Below are positions 52,521 to 61,447 of a DNA stretch of 64,000 nt, piece after piece (position 1 is the first letter of the stretch; every line of letters begins with the position of its first letter). Under the pieces are notes generated by a model. That model was not told where the DNA came from and searched no databases. It saw nothing but the letters and a program-made list of their open reading frames with translations. Source of the stretch: RGIG5612 sp017511185 (GTDB lineage: Bacteria > Bacillota > Clostridia > Lachnospirales > Lachnospiraceae); contig JAFWLF010000064.1 in the NCBI GenBank assembly GCA_017511185.1, positions 57,187 to 121,186 on the forward strand, in the 5' to 3' direction. A program made the position numbers and the translations under genes.

Positions 52521-52760
52521 GAGTTTCGTGCGTTTTTTTCATGCGATAATTTTGTGATGGCGAGTTTCGTGCGCTTTGGCAATCTCTTTTTCGAATAGAC
52601 GAAGACCTATGGCTTGCAAGTCCATTTTTAGGGCCAATAATGGGCACTTTATTCGTACGTTATGTTGATTATTTTTCAACGGCTGAAAAACTGGTGACCA
52701 AAAAGGCACGAAACTCGCCATCTCGTTCAAAATGGTTCAAGAAAAATGCACGAAACTCGC
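52521..52760. repeat. Symmetric cluster of GAGTTTCGTGC motifs
   Basis: GAGTTTCGTGC occurs at 52521-52531 and, within GGCGAGTTTCGTGC, at 52559-52572. The inverse GCACGAAACTCGCC lies at 52706-52719 and GCACGAAACTCGC at 52748-52760. The spacings within each pair are about 41 and 42 bases, so the arrangement is two forward and two inverted copies around a centre. GACCTATGGC near 52604 is the core of the other repeat family. This fills most of the gene-free stretch 52430-52907. Confidence 0.75.
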
Positions 52761-52907
52761 TATTACGAAAGAATCATTTGACAGGTGTTAGCCAGAATGG
52801 TAGTCTCGCATTGTATCCGTGATTTAATCTATTCACAATCCATATCACGGAGTCTTTTATTCATTCCGTTTTTCTACGGACGTTTTCTTTTTTTGAAAGG
52901 GGCATTT

Positions 52908-53858
52908 ATGTCTTTGAAAATTGTGTATCCTTCTGCTTTAGAGTACTGGCTGGAGGATAGAGGGATCCCTCTTGGGGTGAACTTGTTTCCCCAAGACGCA
53001 GTATATCTGCCTGGAAGAAAGGGAATTAAACAACAGGTTAAGGAGCTGTCTTTTAGGAAGCCTGTTCATATTGCCGTTGGCGAAACAATGAATCGTAAAT
53101 GGAGCGAGGAAATTGTTTGGCATGCATTGCAAAGAAAACTGCCGCCGAACTGTTTCCTTCAGGCTGCAGATGGTGTCTTCATTTCCAGCCCCGAGTTCTG
53201 TTTCCTTCAGGCTGCCGCGGAACTGCCTATCCATCAACTCGTTCAATTAGCAAACAATCTTTGTGCAATATATCTCTTGGATCCTTATGAGGACTATGGT
53301 CAAAGAAGGCGGGATCCCGTTACTTCCGTGCAGGAAATTCGGAAATTCCTTCAGGGGCTAAAGCGTTATTGGAATCTCCCCAAAGCAAAGCTCGCAATCC
53401 GTTATGCGTTGGATCATTCCAACTCGCCGATGGAGACGAATCTTGCAACGGTCGCGTTGTTGCCGTGGAGGTATGGTGGGTATAATTTGAAAGCACCGAA
53501 GCTCAATCTGGATGTAAACTTGTCCGAAACCGGAGCGGAGCATCTTGGGCGAGATACCGTCTGCTGCGATATGGTTTGGGTAGATGAAAAAGTAGTGCTG
53601 GAGTACGACAGCAATCTGGCTCACTTAAGTCCAGACCAGCATGCAAAAGATAAGAAAAGGATTACGGCATTATCGCTGTCGGGATATCAGGTCATTAGCG
53701 TGACCGCGAATGAAGTCCGGTCGTTTAGGACAGTGGAGGAGTTGTTCCTGCGGGTTCGCAAGGCATTGGGCATGAAAACCAACCCGGAAAGAGTTGAAAC
53801 AAATTTCGAGCAGAGATACGACGTAGTTCATGATATAATGTTCCCAAAGAGCAGATGA
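52908..53858 (+). CDS. DUF559/AbiEi-like endonuclease-fold protein
   Basis: This 316-residue protein has a C-terminal half that looks like a PD-(D/E)XK-type fold: CCDMVWVDEKVVLEYDSN, with Asp and Glu, then AKDKKRITALSLSGYQVISV. That pattern is seen in DUF559-type proteins. The N-terminal half has the SSPEFCFLQAAAELP segment typical of a family in gut anaerobes with no known activity. An in-frame 48-base duplication repeats CFLQAA at about residues 82 and 98. It stands alone beside the 52.5 kb repeat cluster, so a DNA-processing or defence role is possible but not shown. GAAAGGGG precedes the ATG. Confidence 0.5.
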   Translation: MSLKIVYPSALEYWLEDRGIPLGVNLFPQDAVYLPGRKGIKQQVKELSFRKPVHIAVGETMNRKWSEEIVWHALQRKLPPNCFLQAADGVFISSPEFCFLQAAAELPIHQLVQLANNLCAIYLLDPYEDYGQRRRDPVTSVQEIRKFLQGLKRYWNLPKAKLAIRYALDHSNSPMETNLATVALLPWRYGGYNLKAPKLNLDVNLSETGAEHLGRDTVCCDMVWVDEKVVLEYDSNLAHLSPDQHAKDKKRITALSLSGYQVISVTANEVRSFRTVEELFLRVRKALGMKTNPERVETNFEQRYDVVHDIMFPKSR

Positions 53859-53932
53859 TTGTGACAGACAAAGAATGTCGATCGAGCCACCTGAAAAGAG
53901 CAGGCAAGGCGGGGCAAAAAGGAGAGAGGAAA

Positions 53933-54562
53933 ATGAACGAGAACATAGTAAAGAGAAACGAGAAGCTGGCACAGAAGGTGATCAAAGGGCTGGAGTCCCG
54001 GAATATGAAAGGATACTATGCCGCATCCAAGGAAGAGGCGCTGGAGATGGCGCTGAAGATGATCCCGGAGGGCAGCACCGTCACGATGGGCGGCGGCATG
54101 AGCGTGCACGAGATCGGGCTCGCCGACGCGCTGAAGAAAGGCAACTACCAGTTCATCGACCGGGACGAGTATGCGGACCGGCGGGAGGCATCGCTGCTTG
54201 CGTACGATGCAGACTTCTACCTGGCAAGCGCAAACGCGATGACCGAGGACGGCGTCATGGTCAACATCGACGGGTCGTCGAACCGCGTATCGGCGCTGGC
54301 GTTCGGACCAAAGAAAGTGCTGCTGATCGTGGGGATGAACAAGATCTGCGATGACGTAGACGGGGCGATGAAGCGCGCCAGAAACGTGGCGGCGCCGATC
54401 AATGCGCAGCGGTTCGGGCTGGATACGCCGTGCTCCAAGACTGGCGCGTGCATGAACTGCAAATCGCCGGATACGATCTGCTGTCAGTTTTTGATCACGC
54501 GGTTTTCCAGAGAGAAAGACCGGGTCAGCGTGATCCTGGTCAACGATAACCTGGGATTCTAG
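53933..54562 (+). CDS. LUD domain protein
   Basis: This 209-residue protein belongs to the LutC/YkgG-like LUD family. It has KGYYAASKEEALEMALKMIP, then STVTMGGGMSVHEIGLADAL, ASANAMTEDGVMVNIDGSSN, and a Cys-containing SKTGACMNCKSPDTICCQFL at the end. LUD proteins are associated with lactate utilisation and electron-transfer complexes, although many orphans have unknown roles. AGGAAA precedes the ATG. No LutA or LutB genes lie beside it. Confidence 0.8.
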   Translation: MNENIVKRNEKLAQKVIKGLESRNMKGYYAASKEEALEMALKMIPEGSTVTMGGGMSVHEIGLADALKKGNYQFIDRDEYADRREASLLAYDADFYLASANAMTEDGVMVNIDGSSNRVSALAFGPKKVLLIVGMNKICDDVDGAMKRARNVAAPINAQRFGLDTPCSKTGACMNCKSPDTICCQFLITRFSREKDRVSVILVNDNLGF

Positions 54563-54642
54563 GAAGGATCTGGGAATCTAAGAAAATCCGTAAGGCCTTG
54601 CCGGGACGATTCCGGGAAGCCAATACAAATGAAAAGACGCCG

Positions 54643-55647
54643 CTAATCCAGCAGCGTCCATGCAAAACGATTTTTGAGCAGCCATGCGAAACCCATGGCT
54701 GTTCTTTTTTCCTGGTCTTGGAAGTGTTTGCCCTGATTCCACTCGAACGTCTTGAGGATGCCCTCGCGGGAGAGGATCTCGTCCGCGGCGCGGATGCCGT
54801 CGCCGACGCGGCTCATCACGCGGTTGCGGATCGCCTCCTCCTTGGTGCCGATGCTCAGGTAAACGGCGTCGGTGAGGATCTTGTTTTCTTCCATATATTC
54901 GATGAAGTCCGGATACCACAGCGATGGCGATGCCGCCGCAACGCCGGAGAAGACATCCGTCTGGTAGGCCGTCCAAAGAGCAAAGAGCGCTCCGATAGAA
55001 TAGCCGCCCAGGAAAAATCGGACGCCGGACGCGGCCGGGTCTGTGTAGTCAAGGGCGGTGTGTGGAGCAGCGAAGGAACGGTCACGCGGAAAACCAAAAT
55101 TATGTGGAGCGGCCGGGCCATCAGCTGGAGACACAAAAGGAGAACCAGGCTGTGAAGCTGCGGGAGTACCAGGCTGTGAAGCTGCGGGAGTACCAGGCTG
55201 TGAATCTGCAGGAGAACCTGCCCGGAAACCCTCAGTGGAACCTGCGTGGTTTTCCGAGTTAGGGTCCGCAGCGGCAGGCGGGAACAGCGACGAAAAATCC
55301 GAATATGGTTCGATCACGCCGGCCAAGGCAAGGTCACGCTCGTGCAGGATCATCGGGATCATCTCCTTTAAAAGATAATCCAGCGTCTGCGGGCCGCGGC
55401 CGGAGAAATCGGAATTGCCAAAGATGCCCGGCGCCACCCACGGCGTCAGGTCCTCGTTGCAGTCGACCACGCGGACGCAGGCCAGCAGGAAATCATCGGT
55501 GCCGGCCAGCTCGCGGATCATCGCCATCTCCTTGTCGATGAAACGCACCTGGTGGCGTTCGACCATCTGCACAAGAATGGTGGTCGATTTTTTATTGCCA
55601 AAATAATAGATTGGTCGATACGGCGTGGGTCCTCTGAATGGCGGCAT
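54643..55647 (-). CDS. Esterase-like alpha/beta-hydrolase with Pro/Ser-rich insert
   Basis: This 334-residue relative of the protein at 41884-42540 has VRFFLGGYSIGALFALWTAY with the nucleophile Ser, FSGVAAASPSLWYPDFIEYM, and LKTFEWNQGKHFQDQEKRTA with the His. It differs by an insert of about 70 residues made of Pro/Ser/Ala repeats (PGTPAASQ), encoded by a 24-base tandem repeat at 55145-55216. The insert is a flexible linker and lies before the catalytic Ser. The gene is read in the same direction as the NhaC gene upstream, with 2 bases between them. Confidence 0.75.
   Translation of the reverse strand: MPPFRGPTPYRPIYYFGNKKSTTILVQMVERHQVRFIDKEMAMIRELAGTDDFLLACVRVVDCNEDLTPWVAPGIFGNSDFSGRGPQTLDYLLKEMIPMILHERDLALAGVIEPYSDFSSLFPPAAADPNSENHAGSTEGFRAGSPADSQPGTPAASQPGTPAASQPGSPFVSPADGPAAPHNFGFPRDRSFAAPHTALDYTDPAASGVRFFLGGYSIGALFALWTAYQTDVFSGVAAASPSLWYPDFIEYMEENKILTDAVYLSIGTKEEAIRNRVMSRVGDGIRAADEILSREGILKTFEWNQGKHFQDQEKRTAMGFAWLLKNRFAWTLLD
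55145..55216. repeat. 24-bp tandem repeat inside the esterase gene
   Basis: Units of 24 bases begin CCAGGCTGTGAAGCTG at 55145 and 55169, with a degenerate third at 55193. They encode Pro/Gly/Ala/Ser/Gln repeats and could vary in number by slippage without breaking the frame. Confidence 0.7.
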
Positions 55648-55649
55648 GT

Positions 55650-57305
55650 TTATGCTTTCTTCGCTTCGCGGCGGCTGGCCAGCATGACGACGATGAACAG
55701 GACCAGCAGCGTAAACGGCGTGCCGAGAAGCGCGAGTTTACTATTGGTGTAGAAGCCGATGATGCCGGCGGCCAGGTAGCCGACCGCGCTGACTGCCGCG
55801 GCTGTCATGGCATACGGGATCTGCGTGGTAACGTGGTTGATGTGGTTGCAGTGAGCGCCAGCCGAAGACATGATCGTCGTGTCGGAGATCGGCGAGCAGT
55901 GGTCGCCGCAAACAGCGCCGGCCAGGCACGCGGAAATCGAAATGACCAGCATCTCCGAAGTGGCCGGGAAGACCGCGCACACGATCGGAATCAGGATCGT
56001 GAACGTGCCCCAGCTGGTGCCGGTGGAGAACGCCAGGAAAACCGAGATCACAAAGATCGCAGCCGGCACAAACATCTGCAGGCTGGCGGCGGAGGATTCC
56101 ACCACCGTGTGCACAAAATCGGCGGCACCAAGCAGGCGGGTCACACCCGAAAGGTTCCAGGAAAGGATCAGGATGATCATCGGCGCGCACATGCTGCGGA
56201 AGCCGGCCGGGAACGCATTCATGAACTCTTTGAATTTCATGACGCCGCGGTTCATATACAGCCAGAACGTGATGAGCACACCAAGGAGGCTGCCCATGAC
56301 CAGGCCGCGCGCGGAGTCTGCGTTGGCAAAGGAATCGATCAGGCTTTCGCCATCGAACAGGCCGCCCGTGTAAGCCATGCCGGCGATGCAGCAGACAATC
56401 AAAACGACGACCGGAATGATCAGGTTGGAAAGTTTTGCGTTAGGCACCTGCGTGACGGTCTCTTCTTCCGCGTAGGAGTTTTCGCCGGTCGTGAAGAGAT
56501 CGCCCTTGATCGCGTTGCGCTCGTGCAGGCGCATCGGGCCGTAATCAGTTTTGCGCAGCACCAGCAGAAACAGCATGAACAGCGTGGTCAGCGCGTACAG
56601 ATTATATGGAATGGTTTCCAGAAACATCCGGAAGCCGTTGATGTTGTATTGCTCCGGGACCGCGTAGCTGACGGCGGCTGCCCAGCAGGAGATCGGTGCG
56701 ATGATGCAGATCGGCGCCGCGGTGGAGTCCAGAAGGTAGGCGAGTTTCGCGCGGGAGATCTTGTGGCTGTCCGTCATCGGCCGCATGACCGAGCCGACTG
56801 TCATGCAGTTGAAGCCATCGTCGACAAAGATCAGGATGCCCATCAGGATGGTGGCCAGCTGCGCGCCGACGCGGGTTTTGATGTGTTTTTCCGCCCATCG
56901 GCCGAAGGCTTGCGCGCTGCCGGAGCGGTTCATCAGCACGACCAGCGTGCCGAGCAGCACGACAAAGACCAAAACGCTGACGTGCGATAGATCCGTCAGG
57001 TTTGGAACCAGGCCGGCTTCTTCGTGGTAGAGGATCGTGTTGAAGGCGTGCTCTGCGTTGCCGCCCGCGTACAGCAGGCCGCCGACGATGATGCCGGCAA
57101 ACAGTGAACTGTAAACTTCTTTGGTGATCAACGCCAGGACGATGGCCACGACTGGCGGCAGAAGGGAAAGGAAGGTGCCGTACAGCGCCGGTGTGTAATC
57201 GGTCGTGTCGGTGCCGCGGCCGCGGAAGGCCATGATGATGAGGGCAATCAGGATGATCACCACAATAATATTGATAATGTTTTTTTGGATAGATGGTCGT
57301 TTCAT
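55650..57305 (-). CDS. NhaC-type Na+/H+ antiporter family protein
   Basis: This 551-residue integral membrane protein has about 12 hydrophobic helices. Family motifs include LLPPVVAIVLALITKEVYSS, ILIFVDDGFNCMTVGSVMRP, FLAFSTGTSWGTFTILIPI, and LAGAVCGDHCSPISDTTIM, the last holding the conserved Asp and His of the NhaC family. It would exchange Na+ for H+ or for an organic acid across the membrane; several NhaC-type proteins are really malate/lactate antiporters. It is followed by the esterase gene. Confidence 0.85.
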   Translation of the reverse strand: MKRPSIQKNIINIIVVIILIALIIMAFRGRGTDTTDYTPALYGTFLSLLPPVVAIVLALITKEVYSSLFAGIIVGGLLYAGGNAEHAFNTILYHEEAGLVPNLTDLSHVSVLVFVVLLGTLVVLMNRSGSAQAFGRWAEKHIKTRVGAQLATILMGILIFVDDGFNCMTVGSVMRPMTDSHKISRAKLAYLLDSTAAPICIIAPISCWAAAVSYAVPEQYNINGFRMFLETIPYNLYALTTLFMLFLLVLRKTDYGPMRLHERNAIKGDLFTTGENSYAEEETVTQVPNAKLSNLIIPVVVLIVCCIAGMAYTGGLFDGESLIDSFANADSARGLVMGSLLGVLITFWLYMNRGVMKFKEFMNAFPAGFRSMCAPMIILILSWNLSGVTRLLGAADFVHTVVESSAASLQMFVPAAIFVISVFLAFSTGTSWGTFTILIPIVCAVFPATSEMLVISISACLAGAVCGDHCSPISDTTIMSSAGAHCNHINHVTTQIPYAMTAAAVSAVGYLAAGIIGFYTNSKLALLGTPFTLLVLFIVVMLASRREAKKA

Positions 57306-57546
57306 AATTAAACCTGCTTTCTAATAAAACACCTGCAGTTTTTTTCAGTTTAGCACATTCGTCAAGGGGGTTGAGTTTAGCGTGGTTTCATTTGAGTTTG
57401 AGTTGATGAGGAAGTTATCTGAGGGAGTTGACTTTGGTTGTGAACTTCCCAGCGGGGGTTGACTTTACCACATTAGAATAGTAGCATACTACTATACAAA
57501 AGACCACTTATAACAGGAAAAAAACAGAAAGGTCTGGGAGGATAGT
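57306..57546. other. Intergenic region with GTTGACT repeats
   Basis: No gene. GGGGTTGAGTTTA, GGGAGTTGACTTTGG and GGGGGTTGACTTTAC occur near 57368, 57424 and 57456, and one of these may supply a -35 box for the downstream transporter genes. I see no other structure. Confidence 0.35.
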
Positions 57547-58392
57547 ATGAAAAAGAAAAGTATCGGTATCATTATCAGTACATTGCTCGTGGCAGCTCTG
57601 TTGATCTGCCTGACAGCATGCGGATCGAAGAAACCTGACACCCCGGCGCCAGCTGGCAGCAGCGCAGGCTCCGGCAATCAGGAAGTGGCAGCAAGCGACC
57701 TGGCAAAGGTACAGGGCGCCGGCAAGATCGTTGTTGGTATTACAGATTTCGAACCGATGGACTACAAAGAGAACGGCGAGTGGATCGGCTTTGATGCAGA
57801 ACTGTCTGAACTCTTTGCAGAGTCCCTTGGCGTAAAAGTTGAATTTGTCGAGATCGACTGGGATAACAAGATCCTGGAGCTGAACGGCGGCTCCGTCGAC
57901 TGCATCTGGAACGGCATGACGCTGACACCGGAAGTTGGCAACGCAATGTCCTGCACAGATACCTATGCGCTGAATGCGCAGGTTGTTGTCATGGCAACCG
58001 ATAAACTGGATCAGTATGCGGATGCAGCAAGCATGGCATCCCTTTCCTTCGCAGCAGAGGCAGGCTCCGCAGGTGAAGAAGTAGGTCTGGATGAAGGATT
58101 CAACGTCAACTCCGTGCAGAACCAGGCAGCAGCATTAATGGAAGTAGCAGCAGGAACATCGGATGCGTGCATCATCGATAAGACGATGGCTGACGCAATG
58201 ACGGGCGAAGGCACCAGCTATACAAACCTGGGCTACAAAGTATCACTTTCCAGCGAAGAGTATGTCGTTGGTTTCCGCAAAGGCTCCGACCTGACACAGA
58301 AACTGAACGATCTGTTTGCTCAGTGGAAAGCTGACGGGACACTGAAAGCAATGTCAGAGAAATATGACAATGCTGTTTCAATTGTGGAGTAA
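57547..58392 (+). CDS. Polar amino-acid ABC transporter binding lipoprotein
   Basis: This 281-residue protein has a lipoprotein signal (LLVAALLICLTACGSK), a Ser/Ala/Gly linker, and the type-II binding-protein pattern IVVGITDFEPMDYKENGEWI and GFDAELSELFAESLGVKVEF. These are typical of polar or cystine/arginine-binding proteins. It is anchored at the outer face of the membrane and hands substrate to the permease 99 bases downstream. GGGAGGAT precedes the ATG. Confidence 0.85.
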   Translation: MKKKSIGIIISTLLVAALLICLTACGSKKPDTPAPAGSSAGSGNQEVAASDLAKVQGAGKIVVGITDFEPMDYKENGEWIGFDAELSELFAESLGVKVEFVEIDWDNKILELNGGSVDCIWNGMTLTPEVGNAMSCTDTYALNAQVVVMATDKLDQYADAASMASLSFAAEAGSAGEEVGLDEGFNVNSVQNQAAALMEVAAGTSDACIIDKTMADAMTGEGTSYTNLGYKVSLSSEEYVVGFRKGSDLTQKLNDLFAQWKADGTLKAMSEKYDNAVSIVE

Positions 58393-58491
58393 TTATTGCT
58401 GGATTCGTAATAATTTGTGCGGAAATTGACGCACAATATGTATTACTTTGTGAAGAAATTTGTGAAGAATTGTTTGCAGAAGCTTGAATAA

Positions 58492-59151
58492 ATGTTTGCG
58501 GAAGTATTAGCTGCATTATCAAAAGGATTCCTTGTCACTTTAGAGCTGTTCGGGATCACTCTGGTCGGAGCGATCCCGTGCGGTCTCTTAATCTGTCTGG
58601 GTTCCATGAGTAAAATAAAACCGCTCAAGGCCGTGCTCCGGTTTATCATCTGGGTCATAAGAGGAACCCCTCTTATGTTACAGTTGTTAATTATTTATTA
58701 CGGACCGGGCTTGATCCTTGGAAGCAACTGGTGGGGAAGCGGCGAGCATGGCCGCTTTATCGCTACGATCGTTGCTTTTATTATTAACTATGCCTGCTAT
58801 TTCTCGGAGATCTTCCGTGGCGGCATTCAGGCAATCCCGGTGGGACAGCAGGAAGCCGGTGCTGTGCTGGGCATGACCAAGTCGCAGATCTTCTTTAAGA
58901 TCACGCTGATGCAGGTCATTAAGCGGATCGTGCCGCCGATGTCAAACGAGATCATCACATTGGTCAAGGATACCTCCCTTTCGAGGATCATCGCTCTGCA
59001 GGAGCTGATCTGGGCCGGGCAGGCATTTATGAAGAGCGCCGGCATTATCTGGCCGCTGTTCTTTACCGGCGTTTATTATTTAGTATTCAGCGGAATATTA
59101 ACCGTTGTATTGGGAAAGATAGAAAAGAAGTTAGATTATTTTAAAGTGTGA
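58492..59151 (+). CDS. Polar amino-acid ABC transporter permease
   Basis: This 219-residue permease of the HisM/GlnP type has five membrane helices and the EAA loop AIPVGQQEAGAVLGMTKSQI, which contacts the ATPase. Other landmarks are GTPLMLQLLIIYYGPG and DTSLSRIIALQELIWAG. The ribosome site before its ATG is weak. It probably forms a homodimer, as no second permease gene is present. Confidence 0.85.
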   Translation: MFAEVLAALSKGFLVTLELFGITLVGAIPCGLLICLGSMSKIKPLKAVLRFIIWVIRGTPLMLQLLIIYYGPGLILGSNWWGSGEHGRFIATIVAFIINYACYFSEIFRGGIQAIPVGQQEAGAVLGMTKSQIFFKITLMQVIKRIVPPMSNEIITLVKDTSLSRIIALQELIWAGQAFMKSAGIIWPLFFTGVYYLVFSGILTVVLGKIEKKLDYFKV

Positions 59152-59220
59152 CATTCTTTTGTTACGGGAATGTAAAGGTATAGCAAGACAGTTGTAAGAA
59201 GCTAGTAAGAAGATTGTAAC

Positions 59221-60003
59221 ATGGCGATACTGGAAGTAAAAAATCTGCAAAAAAAATTCGGTGACCTCACGGTATTAAAAGGGGTGGATTTCTCGTTGGA
59301 GAAAGGGCAGACCATGGCAGTGATCGGCGCCTCCGGCGGAGGCAAGACGACCCTGCTGCGCTGTCTGAACTTTTTAGAGATCCCAACCAAAGGGCAGATT
59401 TTGGTAAATGGAAATATCATCTTTGATGCGGACGATGAGCGGACTCTGACAGAAAAGGAGATCCGGCAGAATCGTTTGAATTTCGGTCTGGTTTTCCAGA
59501 ACTTTAATCTGTTTCCGCAGTATACCGCCTTCCAGAATATTGCGCTGGCGCCAAAACTTCTGGCCAAGGAACGGCCTGATTTTGCCGGCAATAAAAAAGC
59601 CATTTTTGATGAAATAGACGAAAAGAGTTTAGAGATTCTTAGCAGAGTCGGACTTTCTGATAAAAAAGATTTTTATCCGCATCAGCTTTCCGGAGGACAG
59701 CAGCAGCGCGTAGCAATCGCGCGAGCACTGGTTTTATCACCGGCGGTATTGTTCTTTGATGAGCCAACATCCGCCCTGGATCCGGAATTAACCGGTGAAG
59801 TGCTAAAGGTTATCAAACAGCTGGCTGAAGAAGAGATGACGATGGTGATCGTCACACATGAAATGCAGTTTGCCCGTGAAGTAGCAGACCAGGTTCTGTT
59901 TATGGATGCAGGCATTATTGCAGAGCAGGGAACCCCAGAAGAAATCTTCACGAATCCAAAGAATGCGCGGACGAAAGCTTTCCTGGGAAGGTATGAAGCC
60001 TGA
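59221..60003 (+). CDS. Polar amino-acid ABC transporter ATPase
   Basis: This 260-residue ATPase has a Walker A motif GASGGGKTTLLRCLN, in which SGG replaces the common SGS, a Q-loop (LVFQNFNLFPQYTAFQNIAL), the signature LSGGQQQRVAIARAL, and Walker B VLFFDEPTSALDPE. It closes the transporter operon; a hairpin lies downstream at 60077-60107. Confidence 0.9.
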   Translation: MAILEVKNLQKKFGDLTVLKGVDFSLEKGQTMAVIGASGGGKTTLLRCLNFLEIPTKGQILVNGNIIFDADDERTLTEKEIRQNRLNFGLVFQNFNLFPQYTAFQNIALAPKLLAKERPDFAGNKKAIFDEIDEKSLEILSRVGLSDKKDFYPHQLSGGQQQRVAIARALVLSPAVLFFDEPTSALDPELTGEVLKVIKQLAEEEMTMVIVTHEMQFAREVADQVLFMDAGIIAEQGTPEEIFTNPKNARTKAFLGRYEA

Positions 60004-60076
60004 TTGGGTAGGCTGATCAGTTTATCGAGATTGGTATTTCATGATCGATTTCATATTTGCGATTGTATTTTAATCA

Positions 60077-60107
60077 ATGCCACGGTTCAAATTCCGTGGC
60101 ATCATTT
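60077..60107 (+). terminator. Intrinsic terminator
   Basis: ATGCCACGG pairs with CCGTGGCAT around TTCAAATT, followed by CATTTTTG. Confidence 0.65.
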
Positions 60108-60429
60108 TTGCAGAAAGTGTTGCTTTTTTGTCAAAATATCGTCATCTATTTAACAGGTTTGTTAAAATGATAACGTTAATATTTAACAATGGATTGTATC
60201 AATTTTTGTGCAATATTAAGGGTTTCTTACGCAAAATGTTGGTTTTCAAATTCGAATGATTGTTTTAAAAATTGAAGTTTTTTGACATTTTTATTGAAAA
60301 AATTTGACCATTATTTAATTATTCGATACAATCGATACAATCACGAAAACAGGAAAACTGATTAGCTTTTTAACACGGCACGATTCATTGACAGACTATC
60401 AAAAAGATAATCACAAGAGGAGGATAAGT
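60108..60429. promoter_or_regulatory. AT-rich intergenic region with SDR promoter
   Basis: No gene is seen. TTGACC (60304-60309) and TACAAT (60327-60332) are 17 bases apart and form the best promoter for the downstream SDR gene. The upstream 190 bases are strongly AT-rich, as in UP elements or regulated promoters. Confidence 0.45.
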
Positions 60430-61203
60430 ATGAAAAACTATTTTGATTTAACAGATCAGGTAGCAGTTATCACTGGCTGTTCCACAGGTCTTGGTGTGCA
60501 GATGGCAGAGGCACTTGCAAACCAGGGATGCAATATCGTGTGTTTAGCTAGAAGAAAAGAAAAAGTAGACGAAAACGCAGCAATGCTGAAAGAAAAATAT
60601 GGCGTTAAGGCTATTGGCGTTGTCTGCGATGTTACAGATACAGAAGCAATCGATGCAGCTGTTGATACGATCCTGAAAGAATTTGGACGTATCGATATTC
60701 TGATCAACAATGCAGGAACTGGTGGAGTTGAGCCGGCAGAGCAGATGTCTGACGAAGTGTTCTTAAATGAGGTTAACATTGACCTGACAGGAACATTCAA
60801 GATGGCAAGAGCCGTTGCAGCAAAAGCAATGCTTCCGGCAGGATATGGACGTATCATTAATATCGCTTCCATGTATGGTCTGGTTGGAAACAAGATTGCT
60901 CCGTCATCCGCATATCATGCAGCAAAGGGCGGCGTTGTCAACCTGACACGTGCACTGGCAGCTGAGTGGAGTGAGAGAGGCGTTAACGTTAACGCTATCT
61001 GCCCGGGATATTTTGAGACCCCGCTGACAGTCGATACCCTTCGCACAGACTTCTTCCAGCAGTATGCAAAGACAGTCATTCCGATGAGCCGTTACGGAAA
61101 AGAGGGCGAGCTTGATACCGCCGCTATCTTCCTAGCTTCTCCATGCAGCACATACGTTAATGGCGTAATCCTTCCGGTAGACGGCGGATACACCTGTATG
61201 TAA
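60430..61203 (+). CDS. Short-chain dehydrogenase/reductase, gluconate-dehydrogenase type
   Basis: This 257-residue classical SDR has AVITGCSTGLGVQMAEALAN (cofactor site), NNAG, IINIASMYGL with the Ser, and YHAAKGG with the catalytic Tyr/Lys. VNAICPGYFETPLT and the C-terminal LPVDGGYTCM match gluconate 5-dehydrogenase-like members. AGGAGGATAAG precedes the ATG at 60430. The substrate is probably a sugar acid or hydroxy acid. It is a single gene. Confidence 0.85.
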   Translation: MKNYFDLTDQVAVITGCSTGLGVQMAEALANQGCNIVCLARRKEKVDENAAMLKEKYGVKAIGVVCDVTDTEAIDAAVDTILKEFGRIDILINNAGTGGVEPAEQMSDEVFLNEVNIDLTGTFKMARAVAAKAMLPAGYGRIINIASMYGLVGNKIAPSSAYHAAKGGVVNLTRALAAEWSERGVNVNAICPGYFETPLTVDTLRTDFFQQYAKTVIPMSRYGKEGELDTAAIFLASPCSTYVNGVILPVDGGYTCM

Positions 61204-61329
61204 GGAATATTTTTCAGAATTGTTAAGAGGAAGGTTTAAAGCCTTCCTCTTTTTTACTGTTGTGTTTCATATCTGTTATTTTTTTGTTTCCTTAGAAACG
61301 AGGCCAACTTGAGAGAAAAACGAGGCGAC

Positions 61330-61358
61330 TTGACATATACCCCTATGGGGTATATAGT
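61330..61358 (+). promoter_or_regulatory. Copper-responsive promoter with CsoR operator
   Basis: TTGACA (61330-61335) and TATAGT (61353-61358) with a 17-base spacer form the promoter. The spacer holds a palindrome, TATACCCCTATGGGGTATA (61336-61354), which is the known form of a CsoR operator. Repressor bound there would block RNA polymerase. Confidence 0.8.
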
Positions 61359-61447
61359 TACCTAGAAATAACCAATAAATTTAGACATAACCATTAAGTA
61401 AAAAAAGATACATTAACGTAATATTACCGCAACAAGGAAGGCAAAAA

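Noticed and set aside
52908..53858. Type III toxin-antitoxin (ToxIN) with repeat RNA
   Set aside because: A repeat cluster precedes the gene, but the protein does not look like ToxN and the repeats are inverted, not direct tandem units.
55638..56990. Plus-strand frame of 450 codons
   Set aside because: It is opposite the NhaC-type antiporter gene, which has clear membrane helices and family motifs; the plus frame is Arg/Asp/His-rich noise.
61336..61354. Novel regulatory palindrome
   Set aside because: The ACCCCTATGGGGT core before csoR is the well-known CsoR operator form.
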